From Acetomicrobium flavidum (GTDB lineage: Bacteria; Synergistota; Synergistia; Synergistales; Acetomicrobiaceae): DNA of 50,000 nucleotides. Both the position numbers and the translations under genes were made by a program. Of this stretch, positions 1 through 10,377 are shown piece by piece (position 1 is the stretch's first letter; the number at the start of each line of letters is the position of its first letter). The stretch is taken from positions 1,395,001 through 1,445,000 of the forward strand of contig NZ_FSQZ01000001.1 of NCBI RefSeq assembly GCF_900129645.1. The letters are read 5' to 3'. The notes below the pieces were generated by a model. It made no database searches, was not told the DNA's origin, and was given only the letters and a program-made list of their open reading frames with translations.

Positions 1-2430
<2,430 letters not shown>

Positions 2431-2479
2431 AATGAACTTTCCTCTTTCCCTTGTAGTTTTTGAGTAAAAGGCTTGAAAC

Positions 2480-2604
2480 AGGCACATGGTGGCCATAGCG
2501 GAGGGGAAACACCCGGATCCATGCCGAACCCGGCAGTTAAGCCCTCCAGCGCCGATGGTACTACGGGGGGTACCCGCGGGAGAGTAGGTCGCTGCCATGT
2601 GCCT
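2480..2604 (+). rRNA. rrf: 5S ribosomal RNA
   Basis: About 50 nt after the 23S end there is a typical 5S sequence, with the internal block CCGAACCCGGCAGTTAAG and a closing helix I. The helix pairs CAGGCACATGG (2479-2489) with CCATGTGCCTG (2595-2605), a perfect 11-bp match. Helix I is followed directly by a run of T (2605-2610), so the terminal stem can also act as the end of the rRNA transcript. The exact ends are uncertain by a few bases. The order 23S-5S on the plus strand is the usual one. No tRNA follows. Confidence 0.95.
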
Positions 2605-2663
2605 GTTTTTTGTGGTGTCTATATACTCTATAAAGAAAGAACGTCACGAGGTGTTTTTGTATT

Positions 2664-4043
2664 ATGCACAAGAATAAAAGAGTTATCTTTGGTGTGAACG
2701 ACGTACCACCATTCACTATATTACTATTAGCCGGTGCTCAGCATGTCTTGACGCTCTTTGGTGCTACTACGCTTGTCCCTCTGATATTGGGTCCCGAAAT
2801 GGGAATGACAAGAGCTGAGATAGGATTCTTTATTTCATGCGTATATTTAGCCATGGGGATAGCAACCTTAATTCAAACACATCCCAAGCTTGGTTCAGGG
2901 CTTCCGATAGTACAAGGATCTAGCTTTAGCTTTATCCCTCCCATAATGACCATAATCGGGATTTACAAGGCGATGGGACCTAACGTAGTCATGCAGTATG
3001 TCGGTGGTGCCCTGATAAGCGGAGGTTTATTGCTTTCTTTCTTGGGTTATAGCCGCATAGTTGGTTATATCCGTAAGATTATTACTCCAGTCGTGATTGG
3101 TCCGACGATAATGGCCATTGGATTTTCCCTTGCCCCTACAGCTGTTCAGTACAATGCGGCTAACTATTGGCCTATTTCTTTATTGGTCGTTTTTTTGATC
3201 TTCCTTTTTAGCCTTGTCGTCAAAAATCAATATTTAAACATTTTTTCAGTATTAACATCCATTGTCACAACTTATCTATTGTGCCTGGCATTATCTGCCC
3301 TCGGAATATTTGCAACCGGACACCCTGCCTATATTGATCTTACAGAGGTTTTTAAAGCACCGTGGTTTAGGTTTACTGGTATTATGCCTTGGGGAGCTCC
3401 GAAGTTCAGCGTGGTGGCTTTCGGAACAGGATTGGCAGGATTTTTCTCTGTAATGATAGAGTCGATAGGAGATTACCATTCTTGCTCCTATGCTGCCGGT
3501 TTGGATGATCCTTCATCTGAAACTATAAGCAAGGGCATTGGTGCTGAAGGTTTAAATTGTGCCATTTCCGGAATGCTTGGCGGTGTTGCCACGACCTCCT
3601 ATACCGAAAATATCGGACTAATCGGTTTGACGGGCGTTGCCTCTCGCTGGGTTGTAAGGACAGGTGCCGTTATATTGATATTGATGAGCACAATAGGAAA
3701 GCTTGGTGCTTTGATTGCCACCATACCGAGTCCTATAATCGGTGGAGCATACATATCTTTGTTTGGCGTAATTGGTGCCCTCGGAATTCAAGTTTTGATG
3801 AGGGCTGACATGGGTAGCCAGAGAAACGTATTGATAGTCGGCTTTGCCTTTTTAATGGCTCTTGGCCTTCCCGGATGGGTCGAGCAAAATCATGCCGTTT
3901 TTTCGACGTTAGGTGTTCTTGGAGAGGTCATATGGGCTGTGCTTAAGACGCCAATGGCGGTTGCTGGCATATGTGCTGCTGTCTGTGACAGTTTAATTCC
4001 AGGGACTGACGAAGAGCGGGGTATTGGCGTTAAACTAGAATGA
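2664..4043 (+). CDS. NCS2-family nucleobase (uracil/xanthine) permease
   Basis: 459-aa integral membrane protein of the nucleobase:cation symporter-2 family, the usual length for UraA/XanQ-type carriers. It opens with the family's first-helix signature AGAQHVLTLFG, has a dozen or more hydrophobic segments, and carries the conserved loop TTSYTENIGLIGLTGVASR around residues 310-330, the nucleobase-binding helix region. It should import a purine or uracil with H+ or Na+. The genes that follow serve molybdenum-hydroxylase maturation (MocA, XdhC), which favours a purine such as xanthine or urate, but this is inference. The ATG lies behind ACGAGGTG. No clear promoter was found in the 60 nt after 5S, so read-through from the rRNA operon is possible. 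A strong terminator follows the stop. Confidence 0.9.
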   Translation: MHKNKRVIFGVNDVPPFTILLLAGAQHVLTLFGATTLVPLILGPEMGMTRAEIGFFISCVYLAMGIATLIQTHPKLGSGLPIVQGSSFSFIPPIMTIIGIYKAMGPNVVMQYVGGALISGGLLLSFLGYSRIVGYIRKIITPVVIGPTIMAIGFSLAPTAVQYNAANYWPISLLVVFLIFLFSLVVKNQYLNIFSVLTSIVTTYLLCLALSALGIFATGHPAYIDLTEVFKAPWFRFTGIMPWGAPKFSVVAFGTGLAGFFSVMIESIGDYHSCSYAAGLDDPSSETISKGIGAEGLNCAISGMLGGVATTSYTENIGLIGLTGVASRWVVRTGAVILILMSTIGKLGALIATIPSPIIGGAYISLFGVIGALGIQVLMRADMGSQRNVLIVGFAFLMALGLPGWVEQNHAVFSTLGVLGEVIWAVLKTPMAVAGICAAVCDSLIPGTDEERGIGVKLE

Positions 4044-4050
4044 GCTTATA

Positions 4051-4090
4051 ATTTAAATAAGGCAGGGAGTTCTCCCTGCCTTATTTAAAT
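4051..4090 (+). terminator. Perfect 19-bp inverted repeat, intrinsic terminator of the permease gene
   Basis: A perfect inverted repeat (4051-4069 with 4072-4090, two bases between the arms) starts 7 nt after the permease stop. The GC core GGCAGGGAG/CTCCCTGCC is flanked by A- and T-rich arms, so either strand would give a hairpin followed by U-rich RNA. It separates the permease from the mocA-like gene 20 nt downstream. Confidence 0.85.
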
Positions 4091-4110
4091 TACGAGGTGA
4101 AAGGTGAGAT

Positions 4111-4719
4111 ATGAAGGCTTTACTTCTGGCGGCTGGCGAGGGGCGTCGTTTGGGCTATCATAAGATGCTTAGGTCTATTGCCGGCAGACCAATGATCTTT
4201 TGGACGTTAGACTCCTTAACAGCCGCAGGCTTCCTGCCAAAAGACATCATAGTAGTAATCGGATATAACAGCAGTCAAACTGAAGGTATATTAAAAAGTT
4301 ACGACGCCTCTTTAAATGTAGTGAAAAACCCCGACTATAAAAATGAGATGTTCTCCTCGATAAAAACAGGCATTTCATTTGTGCCGGAAAGCTGCAATCA
4401 TGTTCTAATCGCTCTTGGCGATCAACCTCTGGTGAAACCTGAGACGATAAAAGCTATATTAGAGAAGGGCAATCCCTTGAAGGTGGTTCAACCAACTTAC
4501 AACGGCAAAAGATATCATCCTCTGTTAATTCCTCGCAGCTTGATTGAAGCCATTCGTAGAGCTCCGATACATTTTACCTTGAAGGACCTCATGCCGCCAC
4601 CGGAAGATAGGATTTTAATATCCGTCGACGACGAGGGAGTTGCCCTTGATGTGGACACGCCCGATGATCTGCAAAGGGCTGAAATCCTTTTAAAGGCCAG
4701 GCTAAAGGGATTGACGTAA
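4111..4719 (+). CDS. mocA: Molybdenum cofactor cytidylyltransferase-like NTP transferase (MocA family)
   Basis: 202-aa nucleotidyltransferase with the N-terminal nucleotide-binding signature LLLAAGEGRRLGYHK (residues 4-18) and the metal-binding GDQPLV motif near residues 107-112. The C-terminal DVDTPDD is typical of MobA/MocA-like enzymes. MocA transfers CMP to molybdopterin, giving the cytosine-dinucleotide cofactor of xanthine-dehydrogenase-type hydroxylases. The family also includes enzymes with other substrates, so the exact nucleotide is uncertain. The adjacent XdhC gene and molybdopterin-binding gene support the Mo role. The ATG at 4111 is preceded by GAGGTGAAAGGTGAG. Its 3' end overlaps the convergent xdhC gene by 18 nt. 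Confidence 0.8.
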   Translation: MKALLLAAGEGRRLGYHKMLRSIAGRPMIFWTLDSLTAAGFLPKDIIVVIGYNSSQTEGILKSYDASLNVVKNPDYKNEMFSSIKTGISFVPESCNHVLIALGDQPLVKPETIKAILEKGNPLKVVQPTYNGKRYHPLLIPRSLIEAIRRAPIHFTLKDLMPPPEDRILISVDDEGVALDVDTPDDLQRAEILLKARLKGLT

Positions 4720-5508
4720 GGCCTTTATGTTGGCCCCATTGTCGACGGCTATGACCTCAGACATTATGGAAATGGCAATTTCCTCTGGCGTCTCTGCCTT
4801 GATGGGCAGCCCAATGGGTGCAAATATGCTGTCGAGAAATTCTTGAGATACACTCATCTTGGACAAGTTTTCTTTCATCACGGCTATCTTGCGCTTGGAG
4901 CCTATTACTCCTATGTAGGCTGTTTTTTTGCCTTCAAGTTTCTGTACGACTTCCGTATCCAGAGAATGTCCCCTGGTCGCCACTATAACGTGAGTAAGGT
5001 CGTGAAACGACAGGTGTTTTTCAAAGGCCTCATCGAGAGGGCAAGCTATTGTACGGGCCCATGGGATGTTTTGTGTGTTGGCAAATTCCTCTCGTTCGTC
5101 CCATACAGTTACCGCATAGTTCAGGAAGCTTGCAACTTGGGCGACGGCCTTGCCTACGTGTCCTGCCCCGAAGATCAAGACTTCTTTTTTTCTGCCTATG
5201 AGCTCAAGAAACACCTTAGCCTTGCCGCCGCAGGCGGCCTTTGTATCTGTTGGCTCGGTCGCCGTAAATTCCTCTGAATATAGGGACGAAGGTCTTCCTT
5301 CACGGATCAGCTTTAGGGCTTCCTGAATGACGTGGTATTCTAAAATTCCTCCGCCAATGGTCCCTACGATCGAGCCGTCTTCCCAGACTAACATCTTGGC
5401 GCCTACGTTTCTTGGAGCTGATCCCTCTTCGTCTATGACTGTGCATAAAACGCTTCTTTTGCCCTTTTCGATGGAATCCTTCAAAGCCTGTACGATTGTT
5501 AGATCCAT
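4702..5508 (-). CDS. xdhC: XdhC/CoxI family protein (molybdenum hydroxylase maturation)
   Basis: 268-aa XdhC-family protein. The N-terminal XdhC/CoxI domain includes GSAPRNVGAKM and GTIGGGILE (about residues 28-60). A Rossmann-like XdhC C-terminal domain has LIFGAGHVGKAVAQVASFL near residue 110 and VIGSKRK near residue 205. Members bind Mo cofactor and insert the sulfurated cofactor into xanthine-dehydrogenase-type enzymes. I chose the ATG at 5508 because AAGGAGGT lies 7 nt upstream; an in-frame ATG ten codons earlier has no such site. The gene converges on mocA and diverges from the molybdopterin-binding protein gene. No hydroxylase structural gene is in the window, so the client enzyme must be encoded elsewhere. 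Confidence 0.87.
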   Translation of the reverse strand: MDLTIVQALKDSIEKGKRSVLCTVIDEEGSAPRNVGAKMLVWEDGSIVGTIGGGILEYHVIQEALKLIREGRPSSLYSEEFTATEPTDTKAACGGKAKVFLELIGRKKEVLIFGAGHVGKAVAQVASFLNYAVTVWDEREEFANTQNIPWARTIACPLDEAFEKHLSFHDLTHVIVATRGHSLDTEVVQKLEGKKTAYIGVIGSKRKIAVMKENLSKMSVSQEFLDSIFAPIGLPIKAETPEEIAISIMSEVIAVDNGANIKALRQSL

Positions 5509-5531
5509 TGAATTTACCTCCTTGTATATAT

Positions 5532-5616
5532 GGCTCATTTTGTTGCAGATTTATTATAAAATATACAAGTCAATCGAGGTTATATGGACTCAATTTATTT
5601 AAGGGTTAAATGAGCC
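5532..5616. repeat. 9-bp inverted repeat in the xdhC/molybdopterin-binding divergent region
   Basis: GGCTCATTT (5532-5540) and AAATGAGCC (5608-5616) are exact inverted copies. They bracket the region between the divergent xdhC and molybdopterin-binding genes. The right copy also sits in a small AAGGG...CCCTT hairpin. It could be a pair of regulator sites, but 9 bp is short and chance is not excluded. Confidence 0.35.
5540..5567 (+). promoter_or_regulatory. Candidate sigma70-type promoter for the molybdopterin-binding protein/fur operon
   Basis: TTGTTG (5540-5545) and TATACA (5562-5567) are separated by 16 nt, upstream of the gene at 5636. The fit is moderate, and the left hexamer overlaps the inverted repeat arm at 5532-5540. 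Confidence 0.35.
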
Positions 5617-5635
5617 CTTGAGGAGGATTTAAGTA

Positions 5636-6658
5636 ATGCGAAAAAAGACGGTAAGCCTAGATCAGGCAATAGGTCATATCTTATCTCATGACTTGACGAA
5701 AATAGATGTCAAGACTGGCTTTAAGGGTGCCATCTTCAAAAAGGGACATGTAGTCGGACAAGATGACATAGAAACGCTAAGATCTATGGGAAGGGAACAT
5801 CTAACGATATTGGAATTGGAAGAAGACGAGGTACACGAAGATGATGCCGCTTCGGCTTTAGGGTCAGCCATCTGTGGAAGAGGATTGAAATTGACCGCCC
5901 CAAGCGAAGGAAGGTGTAATTTGATAGCCGACTTCAGGGGGCTTCTTTACTTTGATCCAGACAAAGTTCATCTGATAAATTGCGATTCCGACTGGGTAGT
6001 AGTGACGTTGTATCCTTACACGATGGTGGAGCCCGGGGATATAGTTGCTGGTTTCAGAATTTTACCGCTTGTCATTAAGAAGGCACAGCTTGAAAGGGCT
6101 CTGCATGTTGGCGCTAAATTTGAGGTAAGGGCTTATAAACCCCTTAAAGTTGGTTTGGTCACGACTGGAAGGGAAATTAAAAGCGGGATAATAGAAGATG
6201 CCTTCAGGCCCAAACTTGAAAGGAAGATAGCGTATTTTGGGGGGAGCTTGTTAGGGCAAAACATGGCTGGAGATGACCTATGCGAGATTGAAGAGGCAAT
6301 ACAGAACTTTTTGGATAGTGGAGCAGATTTGGTCATCTGCACAGGGGGCATGAGCGTGGATGCTGATGACAATACCCCGCGAGCTATTGCGCAAGCCTGT
6401 GATGAGATAAAATTTAAGGGCATACCAGCTTTGCCCGGATCAATGCTCATGGTGGGAATGAAAGGGCAAAAAGTAATCATTGGAGCGCCAGCATGCGTCG
6501 TTCATGACGAATGGACAAGCCTGGATTTGATTTTGCCTAGGATATTTGCCGGCACCATTCCTTCCTTTGACGAAGTTCGCAAATTTGGGGTCGGGGGACT
6601 TTGCAGGCGCTGCGAGATGTGCACCTTCCCTAATTGTTCTTTCGGGGTGAAGGCATAA
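5636..6658 (+). CDS. Molybdopterin-binding protein with C-terminal cysteine cluster
   Basis: 340-aa cytoplasmic protein. The second half (about residues 165-320) is a MoCF/MogA-MoeA-type molybdopterin-binding domain, shown by KVGLVTTGREIKSG and ICTGGMSVDADDNTPRAI. The first half lacks the full MoeA domain set, so it is not MoeA itself. The last 25 residues carry LCRRCEMCTFPNC, four closely spaced cysteines that could bind a metal or Fe-S cluster. Proteins of this design occur in clostridia next to molybdenum-hydroxylase genes; a role in cofactor delivery or sensing is inference. The ATG follows GAGGAGG by 8 nt. The fur-like gene begins 3 nt after its stop, so the two are probably co-transcribed. 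Confidence 0.8.
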   Translation: MRKKTVSLDQAIGHILSHDLTKIDVKTGFKGAIFKKGHVVGQDDIETLRSMGREHLTILELEEDEVHEDDAASALGSAICGRGLKLTAPSEGRCNLIADFRGLLYFDPDKVHLINCDSDWVVVTLYPYTMVEPGDIVAGFRILPLVIKKAQLERALHVGAKFEVRAYKPLKVGLVTTGREIKSGIIEDAFRPKLERKIAYFGGSLLGQNMAGDDLCEIEEAIQNFLDSGADLVICTGGMSVDADDNTPRAIAQACDEIKFKGIPALPGSMLMVGMKGQKVIIGAPACVVHDEWTSLDLILPRIFAGTIPSFDEVRKFGVGGLCRRCEMCTFPNCSFGVKA

Positions 6659-6661
6659 AAG

Positions 6662-7084
6662 TTGAATGACATAAGAAACACCTTAAAGCTTTTTAATATA
6701 AGACCGACCAAGGCGCGCGTTCTTATCTGTGAGATATTGATGAAAGAGGGTCGTCCGATATCTCATGGCGACCTACAGACGAACGATTCCCTGAAAGAGA
6801 TCAATAGAGTTACATTGTATAGAGCTCTCAATGCCCTTGTGGATGCAGGATTAGTACATAAGGTTCTTGGCGTTGACGGCTGTTGGTATTTTTGCCTCCA
6901 TGAAACGGAGAAGCCTGGATGCCCAGGAGACCATCCTCACTTTTATTGTCTCAAGTGCGGTAGCATGGAATGCCTCAAAGAATACAACTTACCCTTCATC
7001 GAGGTCCCTAAAGGATACCTCGTCGAAGGCAAGCAAATGCTTGTGTATGGGGTTTGCGGAAAGTGTCGACATAACATGGATTGA
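6662..7084 (+). CDS. Fur-family transcriptional regulator
   Basis: 140-aa protein of the Fur/Zur/PerR family. A winged-helix N-terminal half (residues 1-75; recognition region RVTLYRALNALVDAGLV) is followed by a metal-binding C-terminal half with GDHPHFYCLKCGSMEC and VCGKCRH. The two CxxC pairs suggest a structural zinc site, and the HxH plus nearby His and Glu a regulatory metal site. The start is TTG, three bases after the upstream stop; no later in-frame ATG would keep the DNA-binding domain. Its position in a molybdenum-cofactor operon raises the possibility of a metal or redox signal tied to that pathway, but the metal cannot be told from sequence. The stop lies 2 nt from the end of the convergent gene, with no terminator between. 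Confidence 0.85.
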   Translation: MNDIRNTLKLFNIRPTKARVLICEILMKEGRPISHGDLQTNDSLKEINRVTLYRALNALVDAGLVHKVLGVDGCWYFCLHETEKPGCPGDHPHFYCLKCGSMECLKEYNLPFIEVPKGYLVEGKQMLVYGVCGKCRHNMD

Positions 7085-7086
7085 TG

Positions 7087-7926
7087 TCAAGAAAGAGTTG
7101 AAAACAGTACATCATCGCCTAGCTTAACGGGGTCTTTTTCGTCCTCATGTACGACCTCTACAATCGATGAATCGTCATATACGGATATGACTTTAAGGTT
7201 TCCCTTAATTTCATGGTAACTGTATCCATTTAGATCGTGATCCCTTATGGCGTATAAAATAGCTCCCCTTTTAAGGGAGTCCTTGAGTCCTAAATCGGTT
7301 ATGAACCTCTTCTGCGTTTTTTGTTCGTTTGATGCGTTGCAGTCGATGGCTCCTATTATCTTCCCCTTTATGCCGTATTGGGCCAAATCTTGATAGAGCT
7401 CATTTTTTGCCCTATACAACGTCTTCTTTATAGCTTGCCAGTATAAGGATTTTTCGAAGTTATCCCACCAAGGGCGTTTAAAGAAGCTCTCTTCGTAAAT
7501 CGGGTACCAGCGTACATCGCTAATTTTATATTCTCGACGCCATGACGTGACGTTACCTTCATCGCTTCTTTTTTGATAGTTTATCCGTAAAAAAGCGACA
7601 GCCCGCTCTGTTGAGCCCAGTAGATCGCTTTCCTTGGGCTTGATATCTCGAAGCACAACTTCAGCTTGCAACATAGCTCCTTCCCTTGTTGCCGTCACGT
7701 AAACCAACGGTGATTCCTCAAGCATTCTGATGAATTCGGCTTTAATTTTTTGGGGCAGTACGTCATACGTCAAAGTAAACCTGTCCTTGTATATCTTTAG
7801 ATCGGTTTCGTTTTTAACATCATCCACGTAGATGTCGATAGGCAAGGCATTTGCCTTGATTTCGACGGCAAAAAACAGAACGAAGAAAACAGCCATAAGC
7901 CCACGCCAGAAGGATCTGCAAGCCAT
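7087..7926 (-). CDS. Secreted protein of unknown function, C-terminal CsgG/FlgT-like region
   Basis: 279-aa protein with a clear N-terminal signal sequence (basic start, hydrophobic stretch to about residue 22, then KANA), so it is exported. The body is mixed alpha/beta and lacks a recognised catalytic motif. The C-terminal 80 residues run as GAILYAIRDHDLNG, then GNLKVISVYDDSSIVEVV, then KLGDDVLF. That order resembles the C-terminal domain of FlgT and CsgG-type periplasmic proteins, where a set flavour/ID segment ends in GD-x-V. This is pattern memory only. The ATG has AGGAG nine bases upstream; that site overlaps the sirtuin stop codon, so it is probably translated from the same mRNA as cobB. 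Confidence 0.7.
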   Translation of the reverse strand: MACRSFWRGLMAVFFVLFFAVEIKANALPIDIYVDDVKNETDLKIYKDRFTLTYDVLPQKIKAEFIRMLEESPLVYVTATREGAMLQAEVVLRDIKPKESDLLGSTERAVAFLRINYQKRSDEGNVTSWRREYKISDVRWYPIYEESFFKRPWWDNFEKSLYWQAIKKTLYRAKNELYQDLAQYGIKGKIIGAIDCNASNEQKTQKRFITDLGLKDSLKRGAILYAIRDHDLNGYSYHEIKGNLKVISVYDDSSIVEVVHEDEKDPVKLGDDVLFSTLS

Positions 7927-7938
7927 GTTTGATCTCTC

Positions 7939-8694
7939 CTAAACAATGTTTAAATGTTCATTAACCGACCGAAAGAAGGCGTCAATATCCTCATCTACAA
8001 CCAAGCTTACTTTGCTCATGGGTAAATACGCGGTGGAAAACTCTCCTTTGTTTACGACCACTATGGTTCCCCTGCACTCTGCAGGTATCAAAGCGGCCGG
8101 TGTCACGACTAGCGAGGATCCCACGACGAAAAACAGGTCGCTTTCCCTTGCAAGCTGTATGCATTTATCCAAATACTTAACGGGTTCCCCAAAAAACACT
8201 ATGTCAGGCTTTATTACACCCCCACAGGCGTCACAGCGAGGGATATCTTCCTCGAAAGTCTTTTTAAGGCTTTCCTCGTAAGTGTAGGCCTTGCCGCACT
8301 TAACGCAAAAACTTTCCCACACACCGCCATGTATCTCGTATACCTTTTTGGAACCGGCTCTTTGATGAAGGGAATCTATATTTTGCGTTATGATCCCGAT
8401 TAGCTTGCCAATTTCCTCGAGCTTGGCGAAGAACTTATGGGCAAACGTAGGTTGTACCTGTTGCAGTGCCCTTAAAAACTCCCTATGAAACCTGTAAAAA
8501 AGAGAAGGATCACGGTAAAAATAAGAGATATCAAAGATCCTCTCCGGATTTTCTATGCCGGCCGTACGATATAATCCTTTCGGTCCCCTAAAATCAGGTA
8601 TGCCTGCATTGGTCGAGATTCCGGCCCCGGAAAGCAAGCAAATTTTCTTGGCCTCTTTGATCATGTCAGCACATTTGGCAGCTAAATCTGACAT
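7939..8694 (-). CDS. cobB: NAD-dependent protein deacylase, SIR2 family
   Basis: 251-aa sirtuin. It shows the NAD-binding motif GAGISTNAGIPDFRG (about residues 24-38), TQNID, the catalytic His in HGG, four zinc cysteines as CxxC (VKCG) and CxxC (RCDACG), and FFGE followed by VVGSSLVV. It removes acetyl or other acyl groups from lysines using NAD+, giving nicotinamide and O-acyl-ADP-ribose. Acetyl-CoA synthetase and other metabolic enzymes are common targets in bacteria. The ATG at 8694 is chosen because AGGAGGT lies eight bases upstream; the GTG nine bases earlier is too close to that site. It heads a two-gene minus-strand unit with the secreted protein at 7087-7926. Confidence 0.95.
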   Translation of the reverse strand: MSDLAAKCADMIKEAKKICLLSGAGISTNAGIPDFRGPKGLYRTAGIENPERIFDISYFYRDPSLFYRFHREFLRALQQVQPTFAHKFFAKLEEIGKLIGIITQNIDSLHQRAGSKKVYEIHGGVWESFCVKCGKAYTYEESLKKTFEEDIPRCDACGGVIKPDIVFFGEPVKYLDKCIQLARESDLFFVVGSSLVVTPAALIPAECRGTIVVVNKGEFSTAYLPMSKVSLVVDEDIDAFFRSVNEHLNIV

Positions 8695-8814
8695 GCTCGT
8701 CACCTCCTAGGTGCTTCCGGTTCTCGCATATTTTCATAATATACTTTATCATTAATGGAGGATATTTGCATCCTCCGCTTTATAGGAATAGTGTATCGTG
8801 ATGGAGGGATAAAG

Positions 8815-10224
8815 GTGGCAAATAGGTATGATGTGATAGTGGTAGGAGCTGGACCAGCCGGTCTTTTTGCAGCCCTCGAATTGTCAAAGGCAAATTTAAG
8901 CGTCCTTTTGGTGGATAAGGGAAAGACCCTTGAGGAACGTAAGTGTCCGTTGAAGATGGGTTTGGTTCCGACATGTGCTCACTGCAATTCCTGCAGTCTT
9001 ATGTGTGGGTGGGGAGGAGCTGGGGCTTTTAGCGATGGCAAATTGACATTGACTCCCCATTTTGGCGGGAACCTCGAAAAATACGTGGGCAAAGAAAAAT
9101 TGCTCGCGTTGCTGGACGAGGTTGATTCCATCTGGATGGAGCACGGTGCAAATTCGGCCCCGCTTTTCGAGCCGGACCCCGAATTCGCATCAAGCGTAAT
9201 AAAAAGGGGTCGTGTCGCTGGACTGCAGGTAATTCCGGCCAAGATACGCCACATAGGCACGGATAGGACCAAGGAAGTGCTGCGCAATATCTATCATAAG
9301 CTGCGCGATAAAGTTGACATATTAATGAATACTGAGGTAAAGAGCATCTTGTCTGAGGATGGCAAGGTTAAAGGTGTAGAGCTTGTTAGCGGAGAAAGGC
9401 TTGATGCAGAATATGTGTTGCTTGCCCCTGGCAGGGAAGGAGCTCCCTGGATGGAGCGCACCAGCAAGGAGCTTGGACTGTCTGTGGATTCTCTGCCGGT
9501 AGACGTTGGCGTCAGGGTTGAAATTCCTGCTGAGTTGGCCGAGGAGTTGACTGAACAGTTTTACGAAGTGAAGGCCATATACAACTCTCCTACCTTCGAC
9601 GATCAGGTTCGGACATTTTGCATGTGTCCTTACGGAGAAGTGGTAACGGAGTTTCAGTCCGACGGGGGAGTGGTCACCGTTAACGGACATAGCTACAGGG
9701 ATAAAAAGACTGATAATACTAACTTTGCCATCCTCGTGAGCACGGATTTCACCCAGCCCTTTCACGATCCAAACGGATACGGTGTTCACATCGCTCGGCT
9801 TGCCAACATGTTGGGCGGATCGGTATTGGTTCAACGCCTGGGAGATCTAAAACTTGGGAGGCGTTCGACCCGCTCGAGGATAGAAAGGGGCTTGGTAAAG
9901 CCAACATTGGTAGAGGCTGAACCCGGCGACCTTTCTTTCGCCCTCCCCTACAGGCACTTGAAAGATATATTAGAGATGCTTGAAGCGCTGGAATCTATAA
10001 TTCCCCATGTAAACGATAAATATACATTGCTTTATGGCATTGAGGTAAAATTTTATAGCCTTAAGCTTGCCTTGGATAGTAAGCTTAAGACCTCCGTCAA
10101 GGGTCTATATGCAGCCGGTGACGGAGCTGGTGTGACCCGAGGTGTAATTCAGGCCTCGGCGAGTGGATTGGTCTCGGCAAGGAGCATAATCGAGGAGATC
10201 AATAAAACGGTTTCAAATAGCTAA
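8815..10224 (+). CDS. FAD-dependent oxidoreductase (COG2509-type dehydrogenase)
   Basis: 469-aa flavoprotein. The N-terminal dinucleotide fold DVIVVGAGPAGLFAALEL (residues 5-22) is followed by a cysteine-rich segment CAHCNSCSLMCGWGGAGAFS (about residues 50-70). The C-terminus has GLYAAGDGAGVTRGVIQA, the second FAD contact seen in HI0933/GidA-related oxidoreductases. This matches the uncharacterised COG2509 dehydrogenase group; the substrate is unknown. The cysteines might hold an Fe-S cluster or a redox disulfide. I start at GTG 8815, with ATGGAGGG upstream, since the glycine motif then sits at the normal distance from the N-terminus. A start 60 nt earlier has no better support. The gene diverges from cobB. 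Confidence 0.82.
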   Translation: MANRYDVIVVGAGPAGLFAALELSKANLSVLLVDKGKTLEERKCPLKMGLVPTCAHCNSCSLMCGWGGAGAFSDGKLTLTPHFGGNLEKYVGKEKLLALLDEVDSIWMEHGANSAPLFEPDPEFASSVIKRGRVAGLQVIPAKIRHIGTDRTKEVLRNIYHKLRDKVDILMNTEVKSILSEDGKVKGVELVSGERLDAEYVLLAPGREGAPWMERTSKELGLSVDSLPVDVGVRVEIPAELAEELTEQFYEVKAIYNSPTFDDQVRTFCMCPYGEVVTEFQSDGGVVTVNGHSYRDKKTDNTNFAILVSTDFTQPFHDPNGYGVHIARLANMLGGSVLVQRLGDLKLGRRSTRSRIERGLVKPTLVEAEPGDLSFALPYRHLKDILEMLEALESIIPHVNDKYTLLYGIEVKFYSLKLALDSKLKTSVKGLYAAGDGAGVTRGVIQASASGLVSARSIIEEINKTVSNS

Positions 10225-10377
10225 CTCGACTTGAGGTATAATTAAGTTCGTGAAAATCTAGATGGATGTGAAGGGGTAAACGATATAGCGAGAGTAAACA
10301 TTTTCTGGCTGACATTACTGGATAGCATATAATTTACATGGTGCAAAAGCATGTTACTGGAGGAAGGAGGCAAAGCT

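Noticed and set aside
2605-2663. Possible purine riboswitch before the nucleobase permease
   Set aside because: The 58-nt gap is too short for an aptamer plus expression platform, and no conserved core is visible.
8755-8814. Earlier start (20 extra residues) for the FAD oxidoreductase
   Set aside because: The extension overlaps the divergent promoter region, and GTG 8815 has a good ribosome-binding site with a normal distance to the FAD motif.
10309-10333. Promoter CTGACA...TATAAT before the flavin-reductase-like gene
   Set aside because: The spacer is only 13 nt; the -10 may be real but this -35 is not acceptable.
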